Both the position numbers and the translations under genes were made by a program. Shown here piece after piece: positions 1 through 6,330 of a stretch of DNA of 8,789 bases; position 1 is the first letter of the stretch; every line of letters begins with the position of its first letter. The stretch spans positions 1 through 8,789 of the forward strand of contig SKTG01000420.1 in the NCBI GenBank assembly GCA_007118045.1, written 5' to 3'. Below the pieces are notes generated by a model. It did not search any database. It was not told the origin of the DNA and saw nothing but the letters and a program-made list of their open reading frames with translations. Origin of the DNA: Nitriliruptoraceae bacterium (GTDB lineage Bacteria; Actinomycetota; Nitriliruptoria; Nitriliruptorales; Nitriliruptoraceae).

Positions 1-46
1 CCTGCCGGTTAAGAGCCGGATGCTCTGCCAATTGAGCTAGCGGCGC
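1..46 (-). tRNA. tRNA-Lys (anticodon CTT), 3' part cut off by window edge
   Basis: On the minus strand the sequence runs from an acceptor 5' half (46-40) through T8-A9, the D-arm core GCTCAATTGGCAGAGC and an anticodon arm with loop CTCTTAA. Loop positions 34-36 read CTT (plus 13-11), which decodes Lys AAG. The variable loop begins at the window edge, so the T arm and acceptor 3' half lie outside. The gene sits 46 nt downstream of tRNA-His on the same strand and is probably cotranscribed with it. The lowest anticodon-stem pair (T-C) is mismatched and the rest is canonical. Confidence 0.9.
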
Positions 47-92
47 AGGAGCGAGCGCGGGACCGTAGCGAACGGTGCCCACGACCGCACCG

Positions 93-171
93 TGGGGTGG
101 ATGAGGGGACTTGAACCCCCGGCCTCTCGGATCACAACCGAGCGCTCTAACCGAACTGAGCTACACCCACC
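93..171 (-). tRNA. tRNA-His (anticodon GTG)
   Basis: This is a complete cloverleaf on the minus strand. The 5' acceptor half GTGGGTG (170-164) pairs with CATCCAC (103-97). The D arm contains GCTCAGTTCGGTTAGAGC, the anticodon loop is TTGTGAT with GTG at 135-133, and the T arm contains GGTTCAAGTCC. C73 at 96 faces an encoded G-1 at 171, the identity pair of bacterial tRNA-His. The CCA end is encoded (95-93). It lies upstream of tRNA-Lys, with a strong promoter about 30 nt further upstream. Confidence 0.97.
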
Positions 172-176
172 GAGGA

Positions 177-195
177 CGTGCCGGCTCGCGGCACG
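177..195 (-). other. 7-bp hairpin in the tRNA-His leader
   Basis: CGTGCCG (177-183) is complementary to CGGCACG (189-195) across a 5-nt loop. It falls between the predicted transcription start (about 196) and the tRNA-His 5' end (171), so it would make up most of the tRNA precursor leader. It could be a processing element for the precursor or the residue of a terminator for the DUF1499 gene upstream. Neither role can be shown here. Confidence 0.35.
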
Positions 196-202
196 AGCGC
201 GG

Positions 203-231
203 AGGGTACGCCTGCGAGCGTGACCGGTCAA
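203..231 (-). promoter_or_regulatory. Sigma70-type promoter of the tRNA-His/tRNA-Lys unit
   Basis: On the minus strand, TTGACC (231-226) is followed by a spacer of exactly 17 nt and TACCCT (208-203). This matches actinobacterial housekeeping promoters (TTGAC / TANNNT) well. Transcription would begin near 196, about 25 nt before the mature 5' end of tRNA-His. The position upstream of a tRNA pair fits a strong constitutive promoter. No start site was measured; this is motif and spacing only. Confidence 0.7.
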
Positions 232-307
232 AGCACGCCCAGGCCTGCGTGCGAGGCCGCACACCACGGGCCACGAACCCACGCACTCCCCACCGGGGGT
301 CACGACC

Positions 308-784
308 TCAGCTGGCCGGGACGCCGCCGCACACCGACACGAGCTCGCTACGCAGCCTCTCGACGCGGTCGCGGTTGACGCCGAGGTCGTTCTCCCCGAC
401 CCGCGAGGCCGAGCGCACGTGCACCACCTCGTCACCAGCCAGCAGCTCGAGGTCGTCCGGGAAGCCGAACACGAGCGATCGTGCCAGCAGGTGCGCGTAG
501 CCCGCCTCCCGAGCGAGCAGCTCCGTCCTGGGCAGCTCGGCTTCCGCTACCTCGACGACCCGGTCGAGCTCCTCCCCGTCGCAGGCCAGCGGCTCGATCG
601 CGTGACGCGGGTCGACCGAGGTCGACGACACGCAGCTGTCCGCGTCGGGGCACGGCGCCAGCTCGCCGTCGTCGACACCCAGGGCGGGCGGCTCGACCTG
701 CGCGAGGAGCAGCCGCACCCCCACCACGGCGATCAGCGTGAGGCCGGCACCGGCCACCAGCAGGGCGGGCAGCCACCTCGGCAC
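308..784 (-). CDS. DUF1499 family protein, N-terminally membrane-anchored
   Basis: A 158-aa protein. Residues about 6-28 form one hydrophobic helix, probably an uncleaved anchor. The rest is a DUF1499 domain: a Cys-bearing CPDADSCVSS at 45-54 (family pattern CPxxPNCVSS), FPDDLEL at 108-114 (family FxDDxEF), and the signature HVRSASRVGENDLGVNRDR at 122-140 followed by VERLR. The family is widespread but has no established biochemical role. The GTG start at 784 is chosen because GGGAGG lies 8 nt upstream and because it leads straight into the membrane helix. Another GTG overlaps the stop of the preceding gene but has no ribosome site. It begins 23 nt after the DUF4236 gene on the same strand, so the two are probably one operon. 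Family assignment is firm; function is unknown. Confidence 0.85.
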   Translation of the reverse strand: MPRWLPALLVAGAGLTLIAVVGVRLLLAQVEPPALGVDDGELAPCPDADSCVSSTSVDPRHAIEPLACDGEELDRVVEVAEAELPRTELLAREAGYAHLLARSLVFGFPDDLELLAGDEVVHVRSASRVGENDLGVNRDRVERLRSELVSVCGGVPAS

Positions 785-807
785 CAGCGAACCCTCCCAC
801 CGTCGGA

Positions 808-1869
808 TCACTCCGTATCCAGCACGTCCAGCAGCGCACGAACGTCCGGATCCTCGTCGGACAGGGGGCGCAACGCACCGATCCGTCCGCCCTTGTCTCG
901 CACCAGGGTGGCACGGCCCGCCTCGGCGGCAGCCGCCAGCTCGTCGAACGCGGGACGGTCGGCACCGTCGGGGAGCACCTCGTCCCGGTCGAGTTCGGCC
1001 AGCAACAGCACCGCCGGGCCACCGAGGAACTCCGGGCAGACCACCGCGACGTCGACGGTCGTCAGCCCGGGCGCGACCGCGAACGCCTCGGCGGCCACCG
1101 CGAGCGTCGCCGAGCTGATCGCCGCCTCGTAGAGCTCGTGCCGGCGGGTCTTGTTCATGCGGGCCAGCGAGAGGTTGCCGGCCTCCGTCAGCTTCGGCTC
1201 GCGCGGGCCGATCAGCTGCTCGGCCGGGGCGACGGGGATCACCAGGTGCGCGCTGCTGCCCTCCACCGCGGCCACCGTGGCCGGCATCGCGTGGTCGCCG
1301 AGGGCTCGCTCCAGCCGCTGGGTGGTCAGCTCCGGCTCGTTGTCGAGCAACGCCCGCCACCACGCATCTGCCTCGCGCTGAGCCCCCGCTGCCACCTCCT
1401 CGGCGAGCTGACGGCGGCGTTCCACCTCGTGATCGAGGAGGGCGTCGGCGCGCTGACGCGCCGCGCGACGCTCGCCGAACCGCCACCACGGTGTCGAGCC
1501 GCGCTTCTCACGCCGCAGCTCCCGTCGCACCGTCCGCTCGTGCACCGGCTCGGCAGGCGGCGCGAGCGGCCGTTCGGCACGCGTGACGGGCTGCCGGTGA
1601 GCGGTCATGAGGGAGTCGAGGTGGTCCTGGACCGTCGCCCACTCCTCGGCCTTCTTCGACCGCGGTGACGGTGACTGCGCCCTCTGAGTGTGACCACCAC
1701 CCGAGAGCGTCTGCCAGACGGTGATCGGACCCTTGCCGGTGGAGACGGCCGACGTGCCCCCACCGAGGTGGACCCGGGCGATGCGTGGTCCGAGCGACAT
1801 GCGCGGTCCGCGTCGGGTCGCGCGTAGCCGGACACCGGGAGCGACGCGGAAGCCGACCCCGAAGCCCAT
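808..1869 (-). CDS. DUF4236 domain-containing protein
   Basis: A 353-aa soluble protein. Residues 1-50 match the DUF4236 pattern: MGF start, then PGVRLRATRRGPRMSLGPRIARV, which parallels the family's GvRlnlSkrGvgvSvGprGaRv, ending in TGKGPITVW. A Ser/Pro-rich linker at 65-75 is followed by a highly charged helical stretch (about 105-195, many Arg/Glu and several Trp, possibly coiled coil). A C-terminal alpha/beta domain follows (about 196-335), with a basic NKTRRHELY segment at 239-247. There is no signal peptide or membrane helix. The ATG is preceded by GAGGAGG at good spacing. It is the first gene of a probable operon with the DUF1499 gene and is divergent from pirin. The DUF4236 N-terminus is short and of unknown function, and the large C-terminal extension is not a domain I can name. 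Confidence 0.8.
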   Translation of the reverse strand: MGFGVGFRVAPGVRLRATRRGPRMSLGPRIARVHLGGGTSAVSTGKGPITVWQTLSGGGHTQRAQSPSPRSKKAEEWATVQDHLDSLMTAHRQPVTRAERPLAPPAEPVHERTVRRELRREKRGSTPWWRFGERRAARQRADALLDHEVERRRQLAEEVAAGAQREADAWWRALLDNEPELTTQRLERALGDHAMPATVAAVEGSSAHLVIPVAPAEQLIGPREPKLTEAGNLSLARMNKTRRHELYEAAISSATLAVAAEAFAVAPGLTTVDVAVVCPEFLGGPAVLLLAELDRDEVLPDGADRPAFDELAAAAEAGRATLVRDKGGRIGALRPLSDEDPDVRALLDVLDTE

Positions 1870-2000
1870 GGTGTCCCCTCCTCGGTCGCGTCCTCCGCGG
1901 GGACGGCGTGCGGCCCACCTCGCGCTCCTTGGTGACGATGGCCGACGAAGCGCTCCGCCGCGGGCGGGGAACGTAGCCGCCCCACCGCGACCGGCCGGGT

Positions 2001-2018
2001 GGGATACTGCAGCATCCC
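2001..2018. promoter_or_regulatory. 18-bp near-palindrome upstream of pirin, possible operator
   Basis: GGGATACTGCAGCATCCC is symmetric at 16 of 18 positions around a central CTGCAG, and ends 16 nt before the pirin ATG. GATACT inside it could act as a weak -10 element, which would place the palindrome over the promoter. It lies in the 165-bp divergent region shared with the DUF4236 gene. The symmetry and position suggest a regulator-binding site. Which regulator binds is unknown. Confidence 0.35.
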
Positions 2019-2034
2019 GAGTCCAGGAGTCGGC

Positions 2035-2958
2035 ATGAGCGGACCCATCCAGCAGCGCGACGCGGAGTGCGAGGACGAGCTGCTCGCCGGCGTCGAAGCC
2101 CGGGAGGGACGCCGCACCACGGTCGGGGGGCTGGCGGTCAAGCGCGTGCTGCCGACCAAGGGTCGCCGGACGGTGGGCGCCTGGTGCTTCGTAGATCTCG
2201 CCGGACCGGAGGACGCGGAGAATCCGGACCCGATGGAGGTCGGCCCGCATCCGCACATCGGGCTGTCGACCGTCACGTGGCTGCTCGAGGGCGAGGCCGT
2301 GCACACCGACTCCCTCGGTACCGAGCAGCTCATCCGACCCGGCCAGCTCAACCTCATGACCGCCGGTCACGGCATCGCCCACGCCGAGCTGGCCGCGGAA
2401 CCGCCGTTCCGCGGCGTGCAGATGTGGGTCGCGCAACCGGAGGCGACCCGCCACGGCGAGTCACGCTTCGCGCACCACGAGGAGCTGCCACGACTCGACC
2501 TCGACCACGCCGAGGGACTCGTCTTCGTCGGTGCAATGCTCGACGCGACCTCACCGGCCGAGACCGACACCGAGCTCGTCGGCGTGGACCTGCAGCTGCG
2601 CCGCGGGATCACCGTGCTGCCGACCCGCACCGGCTTCGAGCACGCCGTCGTCCCGCTCGACGGGCGCATCAAGGTCGGCCCCGAGGTGGTCGAGCCCGGC
2701 TGGCTCGCCCTGGTTCCCGGCGGGGTCGACGAGTTGCCGATCGAGGCGTCAGACGCGGGCGCTCGGGCGTTGCTGCTCGGCGGCGAGCCGCTCGGCGAAC
2801 GCGTCCAGATGTGGTGGAACTTCGTGGCCCGGGACCGTGACGAGATCACCGCGGCCTATGAGGAGTGGCGTGACCGCACCGACCGCTTCGGGGAGGTGTC
2901 CTCGAGCCTGGAACGCATCGAGGCGCCGCGACCGCCGTGGTTGCCCGACGAGGATTGA
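2035..2958 (+). CDS. Pirin family protein (bicupin, metal-binding)
   Basis: A 307-aa protein with the typical pirin layout of two cupin halves. The N-terminal cupin has HPHIG (72-76), the VTWLLEG strand (80-86), HTDSLG (90-95), RPG (101-103) and MTAGHGIAHAE (108-118). H72, H74, H116 and E118 match the His-His-His-Glu iron site of human pirin. The C-terminal half ends with a region like ALLLGGEPLGERVQMWWNFV, characteristic of the family. Bacterial pirins include quercetin 2,3-dioxygenases and regulatory metalloproteins, and the substrate cannot be told from sequence. The ATG at 2035 is preceded by AGGAG with 7-nt spacing. The frame is open further upstream to 1999, but without a ribosome site. 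The length is slightly above the usual 230-300 aa, through an N-terminal and a C-terminal acidic extension. Confidence 0.9.
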   Translation: MSGPIQQRDAECEDELLAGVEAREGRRTTVGGLAVKRVLPTKGRRTVGAWCFVDLAGPEDAENPDPMEVGPHPHIGLSTVTWLLEGEAVHTDSLGTEQLIRPGQLNLMTAGHGIAHAELAAEPPFRGVQMWVAQPEATRHGESRFAHHEELPRLDLDHAEGLVFVGAMLDATSPAETDTELVGVDLQLRRGITVLPTRTGFEHAVVPLDGRIKVGPEVVEPGWLALVPGGVDELPIEASDAGARALLLGGEPLGERVQMWWNFVARDRDEITAAYEEWRDRTDRFGEVSSSLERIEAPRPPWLPDED

Positions 2959-2975
2959 CGAGGCGGGAGCGAACG

Positions 2976-2991
2976 CGGCCCGACGGGGCCG
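2976..2991 (+). terminator. Possible terminator hairpin after pirin
   Basis: CGGCCC (2976-2981) and GGGCCG (2986-2991) pair around a GACG loop, 17 nt after the pirin stop codon, in the 124-bp gap between convergent genes. There is no T-tract, as is common for GC-rich actinomycete terminators. The gap is GC-rich throughout, so such hairpins also arise by chance. Confidence 0.3.
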
Positions 2992-3082
2992 GCGGGGCCG
3001 GCGAGGCTTGACGGGGCGGGAGTCGACGTGGCGCACCGAGTTCCGCGCGGCCCGCCGAGCCGGGCGCCGCGGTCGCGGCACG

Positions 3083-3547
3083 TCATGTGAAGGCGTCGAG
3101 TCCCGCGGCGGTCGCGGCAGCGGCGGCGACCGCCCAGACCACGAGCCCGGCGGCCATCCAGCCGAGCACCCGGTGGGTACCGCTCCTGGTGGCCATCGCG
3201 GCCACGGTGGCGATGTGGGTCCCCGTGGTGATCGGCGCGAGCAGCGCCAGGCCCGGCACACCCCAGCGTTGCGCGAGTTCGCGGGCTCGTTGCGAGCGTC
3301 GGTTCGGCGCGTCGTCACGATCGGGCCGCCGCCGGCGCCACCACGCGAGGATCCTGTCGCCGGCGACGGCCACCAGGACCACGGTGCTGAGGTTGCCCGC
3401 GGTCGCCACGACCGCGGTCGGCACCGGCGGCATCCCGCTCAGCACGCCGGCCGGGATGACCACCAGGACCTCGACGACCGGCGTCGCAGCGGCGACGAAC
3501 ACCAGGACGTAGGACCACCAGCTGCCAGCTTCGAGTGTCAGTTCCAC
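3083..3547 (-). CDS. Small multidrug export-type membrane protein (Sm_multidrug_ex family)
   Basis: A 154-aa membrane protein with about four hydrophobic segments (11-36, 44-64, 97-118, 127-150). Family-like landmarks are VVEVLVVIPAG at 24-34 (family ElrggIP), AGN at 50-52, a charged loop RRRRPDRDDAPNRR at 71-84, and WGVPGLALLAPITTGTHIA at 95-113 (family yGxxGLxlfvaiPlPgTGaw). The family name comes from a proposed export role that is weakly supported, so the substrate is unknown. The GTG at 3547 is preferred: GGAGG lies 6 nt upstream and it puts the first helix near the N-terminus. The frame is open to 3613 but the extra residues are Arg-rich with no ribosome site. It is convergent with pirin. 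The start region lies inside a strong hairpin, annotated separately. Confidence 0.65.
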   Translation of the reverse strand: MELTLEAGSWWSYVLVFVAAATPVVEVLVVIPAGVLSGMPPVPTAVVATAGNLSTVVLVAVAGDRILAWWRRRRPDRDDAPNRRSQRARELAQRWGVPGLALLAPITTGTHIATVAAMATRSGTHRVLGWMAAGLVVWAVAAAAATAAGLDAFT

Positions 3548-3571
3548 GACGCACCTCCGAGGATGCGTCGT
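3546..3571 (-). promoter_or_regulatory. Hairpin covering ribosome site and start codon of the exporter gene
   Basis: In the minus-strand transcript, ACGACGCA (3571-3564) pairs perfectly with TGCGTCGT (3553-3546). Skipping one bulged T (3563), CCT (3562-3560) pairs with AGG (3556-3554), leaving a CGG loop. The 3' arm contains part of the Shine-Dalgarno GGAGG (3558-3554) and the first two bases of the GTG start (3547-3545). A stem of 11 pairs that hides both elements would hamper initiation unless opened. It is therefore a candidate translational control element. The alternative is chance pairing in GC-rich DNA. Confidence 0.5.
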
Positions 3572-3620
3572 CTTGGCGGACCGGGTACGGCGCGTCTCGT
3601 CCGGGGCGCCCACTGACGTA

Positions 3621-3650
3621 GGGCCGGTCGGGACCGTACCGACCGGGCCC
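3621..3650 (-). terminator. Bulged inverted repeat between two minus-strand genes
   Basis: CCGGTCGG (3624-3631) pairs with CCGACCGG (3639-3646) around a 7-nt loop. Past a bulged G (3647), GGG/CCC adds three more pairs. It lies 117 nt after the stop of the small Cys/His gene and 74 nt before the exporter gene, on the same strand. It may be a terminator without a T-tract that separates the two genes, or an operator for the exporter. TACGGT in the loop region resembles a -10 element on the minus strand. The role is undecided. Confidence 0.35.
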
Positions 3651-3766
3651 CGCCTCCGACACGGTCGAGCGCCGGTGACGACCGGTCCTCCGAACCGCGA
3701 GCGACGAGCGCCGACGGACGACCGCCCACCCTGCGTGCACCGGTCCGACAGCGGCGGCCGTCGCCC

Positions 3767-4126
3767 TCAGAGTGCCCAGCCACCCGCTCCGACGGTGACG
3801 AGCACCGCCAGCGCCGCCAACGGGATACCGATGCGGGCCTGTACCACGGCACGCCCGACCGCCTGGTGCTCGTCGATCAGTGTCGCGTCCGCGGGCTCGG
3901 GGGCGGGGGAGCGGTCGACCTCGTGGCGCCGGCACCAAGGCCCGCCCGCGTACACCGGCTCGCAGCAGCGGTAACGGCGCTTGGGGAGGCCGCTCACCGC
4001 GACCCACGCTTGACAGCCGGTCCGTGGTCCGAGCTCGCGTGCCCGTCGCCGGTCGCGCAGCGCGCCGACCGACAGCGCCCAGATGATCGGTACGCCGAAC
4101 ACCACCCCGGCCACGATCATCAGCAC
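3767..4126 (-). CDS. Small two-helix membrane protein with Cys/His cluster, unrecognised
   Basis: A 119-aa protein I do not recognise. A hydrophobic helix at 3-21 is followed by a basic segment (RDRRRAR 24-30), a cysteine region with C38, C54, C55, C65 and H68 (pattern C-x15-CC-x9-C-x2-H), an acidic linker at about 70-88 and a second hydrophobic helix at 98-117. The Cys/His set resembles a compact zinc-binding site on the loop between the helices. The hairpin topology puts both termini on the same side. The GTG at 4126 has GAGG 7 nt upstream; an ATG at 4120 is possible. It is 109 nt after the brkB-type gene on the same strand. Third-position GC is high across the whole frame, which supports a real gene. 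Confidence 0.6.
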   Translation of the reverse strand: MLMIVAGVVFGVPIIWALSVGALRDRRRARELGPRTGCQAWVAVSGLPKRRYRCCEPVYAGGPWCRRHEVDRSPAPEPADATLIDEHQAVGRAVVQARIGIPLAALAVLVTVGAGGWAL

Positions 4127-4178
4127 GCGGGCACCTCGGTTCGCTGGGTGGAGCTGGGGCGGCTCGAGTGTTGCGCGG

Positions 4179-4194
4179 GCGGCCGGACGGCCGC
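4179..4194 (-). terminator. Weak hairpin after the brkB-type gene
   Basis: GCGGCC (4179-4184) and GGCCGC (4189-4194) form a 6-bp stem with a GGAC loop in the 109-bp gap between the brkB-type gene and the small Cys/His gene. There is no T-tract. It could terminate or attenuate transcription from the upstream gene. The GC-rich setting makes chance pairing likely. Confidence 0.2.
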
Positions 4195-4235
4195 GTACGA
4201 GTGTCCCTACCCGCCGCCGGCGGTGCGACCCGTCT

Positions 4236-5183
4236 TCACCCGCCGGCGTCGGCGGGACGCCGGGCGATCGCGGCGTTGGCCTCGCCGCCGAGCAGGATGG
4301 CCATGCTGGACAGGAAGGTCCACAGCATCGTCGCGACCACGGCGCCGACCGCCCGGCCCACCAGCACGATCGCCTCGTCCTCGGCGCCGACGCCCGACCC
4401 GGGTTGCCCTCCTGCAGCCAGGTAGACACGGAAGCCGAGCGCAACCAGGATCCACGCGGCCATGCCGAGCAGCGCGCCCGGCACGCAGGCACGCCAGGAC
4501 AGCCGCACGCTCGGCGCGAGCCGGTAGAAGCCGACCAGGAACGCCAGGAGGATGAGCAGCAGCAGCGGCCACCGGCCGAAGACCCACAACAACCGGAAGG
4601 TGTCTCCGAACCCGAGCCGGTCGGCGAACGCCTGCCCGGTCCCCAGCAACGGTCCCACGATCATGATGACCAGGGTCAGGACGCTGGCGACGAGCGATCC
4701 GACGGCGAGGGCGAGGCCGATGAGACGCTGGTGGAGTTCCGCGCGTCGCTCCTCCACGCCGTAGGCCACGTCCAGCGCCCGCAAGGCCGGCGTGAACATG
4801 CGGCTCCCCAGCCACAGCGCGACGAGCAGACCTCCGAGCGCGAGACCGCCGCGCTCCTGCGCGAGCTGGGTGCGGACGTACGGCGCGACCGTGCCGGTGG
4901 CCAGCTCGGGCCCGAGGAGCATGGTCAGCACGACGATCGCGCCGTCCTGAGCGTCAGCGGTGCGTTCGGGCCCCACCAGCCGCTGGACGTAGCCCAGCGC
5001 AGCACCGAACGCCACGGTCAGCGGGACCAGTCCCAGCACGGCGTAGAAGGACATCTCCGCGGCGGTGCCCGTCAGACGGTGCCTGCCCGCAGCTCGCGCC
5101 ACCTCGACACCGAGGTGCCAGGGCCGCCGGCGCGGCGCCACGTCCGCGCGGCGTCTCCCGGTCCAGGTCCCCGGCCACCTCAT
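4236..5183 (-). CDS. YihY/BrkB family membrane protein (UPF0761-like)
   Basis: A 315-aa inner-membrane protein with about six hydrophobic segments. Family marks: LTGTAAEMSFYAVLGLVPL at 37-55 (family ltglAAalAfyallslaPl), a long loop with GPELATGTVAPYVRT, LWLGSRMFTPALRALDVAYG at 123-142 (family lwsasrgfxaLxxalNxayg), YRLAPSVRLSWRACVPGALL at 220-239 (family yrxxPnxrvxwrxvxxGAlla), and the closing LLGGEANA at 297-304 (family lyGAElNa). The family was once called ribonuclease BN in error; some members were linked to serum resistance (BrkB), and the function is unsettled. The ATG at 5183 is chosen because GGAG lies 8 nt upstream. A GTG at 5243 is also in frame but has its SD directly abutting. A TGACGT/ACGTCA inverted repeat with a TAGAGT -10-like hexamer lies about 115 nt upstream. 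Confidence 0.88.
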   Translation of the reverse strand: MRWPGTWTGRRRADVAPRRRPWHLGVEVARAAGRHRLTGTAAEMSFYAVLGLVPLTVAFGAALGYVQRLVGPERTADAQDGAIVVLTMLLGPELATGTVAPYVRTQLAQERGGLALGGLLVALWLGSRMFTPALRALDVAYGVEERRAELHQRLIGLALAVGSLVASVLTLVIMIVGPLLGTGQAFADRLGFGDTFRLLWVFGRWPLLLLILLAFLVGFYRLAPSVRLSWRACVPGALLGMAAWILVALGFRVYLAAGGQPGSGVGAEDEAIVLVGRAVGAVVATMLWTFLSSMAILLGGEANAAIARRPADAGG

Positions 5184-5294
5184 GGCTGGCTCCACGTCCG
5201 TCGGGCGGGTCGGAACCGACGCGTCCCGCTCGCCTCGGTCCACCTCCTCGGTGGCGTCGCCGTGCGCCCGACGGGGTCGCGTGGTCCCCCGCCG

Positions 5295-5317
5295 TGACGT
5301 CCGTCGACTCTACGTCA
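5295..5317 (-). promoter_or_regulatory. Possible promoter/operator of the brkB-type gene
   Basis: TGACGT (5295-5300) and ACGTCA (5312-5317) are inverted copies 11 nt apart. On the minus strand TAGAGT (5312-5307) fits the TANNNT -10 pattern. No good -35 hexamer is visible at 16-18 nt spacing. The site lies in the gap that opens if the acidic gene upstream truly ends at 5423. Confidence 0.25.
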
Positions 5318-5380
5318 GCCACCCGGGGACCAGCGTGCCCGCGTCGAGCCGACCCAGGGCGCGCCCGGGCGTCCTCCCCC

Positions 5381-5467
5381 GCCGTCGGGGACTGGCTCGG
5401 CGCCGCTGAGCGAGACCTCGCTCTACCCGCTGTCGGGGACCGGCTCGAACCCGTGAGCGCGACCTCG
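5381..5467. repeat. Imperfect 48-bp tandem duplication at a gene 3' end
   Basis: Two copies, 5381-5420 and 5429-5467, share GTCGGGGAC, GGCTCG, TGAGCG and GACCTCG blocks at about 80% identity. The copies are offset by 48 bases at their left end but only 47 at their right end, because the second copy lacks one base in 5448-5453 relative to the first. Read on the minus strand in phase, both encode EV-A/S-L-T/S-G-x-EPVPD. The duplication straddles the probable end of the acidic protein gene. Confidence 0.7.
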
Positions 5468-6330
5468 ACGCACACCAGCTCCGGATCCACGGTCTCGGAC
5501 ACCTCCGCGAGCGCCCCGGGCGTCGGATCGACCATGCCCACCCGGACCGGCCCGGGTGGCCCGCTGAGGCTGACGATGGCGCCCGCCTCGTCCGCATGGC
5601 CCATCAGCTCGGTCAACCGCTGCTGTGCCTCCACGACCTCGCGAGCCGGCCACGGCGTCACCTCGATGTCGATCTCGCCCACGCCGATCTCGGCGTCGAG
5701 CATCGTGGTGACCTCGCCGACGTCCTCCTCGTGGGTCACGACGACGGGGCGGATGCGCCCGTCGCGCGCGATGACCGGGATGGCTTCCTCCTCCAGGTCC
5801 CACCCGGCGGTCTCCAGTGCCTGGCGCGCCTGCTCGATCCGCTGGGTGACCCGATGGTCCCGCGCCTGCTCCTCCTCGGTGAGCGGGAAGTCGAAGCCCT
5901 CGACACGGTCGTCGTCCGTCATGGCGTCGCGGGCCGTGTCCTCGTCGCTGGGGAGCCCGTGGCTCGCCCGGCCGCGTTGGGCGGCGGCCACCTCGGGGTC
6001 GTCGCGCTTTCCACCGTCGACGCGGTCGTCGCGGAACGGCTCGTGCTCGGGCCCGCAGCGATCGACCGGCTGGTCGGCGAACATGGCCTCGAGCTCCTCG
6101 TCGGAGATCGCCTCGGGTGGGGCGGGATCAGGTGGAGCCTCGCCCTCGTAGGGCGGCAGGCTCATGGTGGCCTCCTCGAGCTCGTCCTCGTACGGCTCGT
6201 CCGGACCGAACGTGACCTCCTCGGCGAGCACGCCGCGGTGGACCTGGATCGCGTGCACCCACTGCATCAGGAGGTCGTCGCAGGGACCCGGCGGCATCGC
6301 CCATCCGATCTCGAGCCGTTCCTCGTCCAC
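5423..6330 (-). CDS. Acidic protein of unknown function, main body of an apparently frameshifted gene
   Basis: I do not recognise this protein. The frame from 6330 is rich in Asp/Glu, with no membrane helix. It has an N-terminal WAMPPGPCDDLLMQWVHAIQ, a long acidic and Pro-rich linker, a charged helix (TEEEQARDHRVTQRIEQARQ) and a C-terminal alpha/beta domain containing IDIEVTPWPAREVVEAQQRL and VRVGMVDPTPGALAEV. As written, the frame stays open to 4954 and would overlap brkB by 230 bases. However, third-position GC collapses after VEVALTG (near 5450) and the product becomes Arg/Ala/Gly low-complexity sequence. Supplying the one base missing from the second tandem copy continues as EPVPDSG and stops at TAG 5425-5423. 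At the 5' end the GTG at 6330 has no ribosome site, and coding signal continues upstream in another frame (next entry). It is either a pseudogene or an intact gene with base-call errors. Confidence 0.6.

Noticed and set aside
785..1489. Upstream extension of the DUF1499 frame
   Set aside because: It is out of frame inside the DUF4236 gene and has low-complexity Arg/Gly/Ala composition.
1138..1668. Plus-strand open frames across 400-1700
   Set aside because: They are shadows of the DUF4236 and DUF1499 genes, with no family match and no ribosome sites.
1999..2034. Earlier in-frame start for pirin
   Set aside because: The added 12 residues have no ribosome site and would place the palindrome inside the coding region. 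AGGAG precedes the start at 2035.
4954..5422. Long C-terminal extension of the acidic protein, overlapping brkB by 230 bases
   Set aside because: Third-position GC falls sharply, the residues are Arg/Ala/Gly low-complexity, and brkB in this stretch has clear family motifs.
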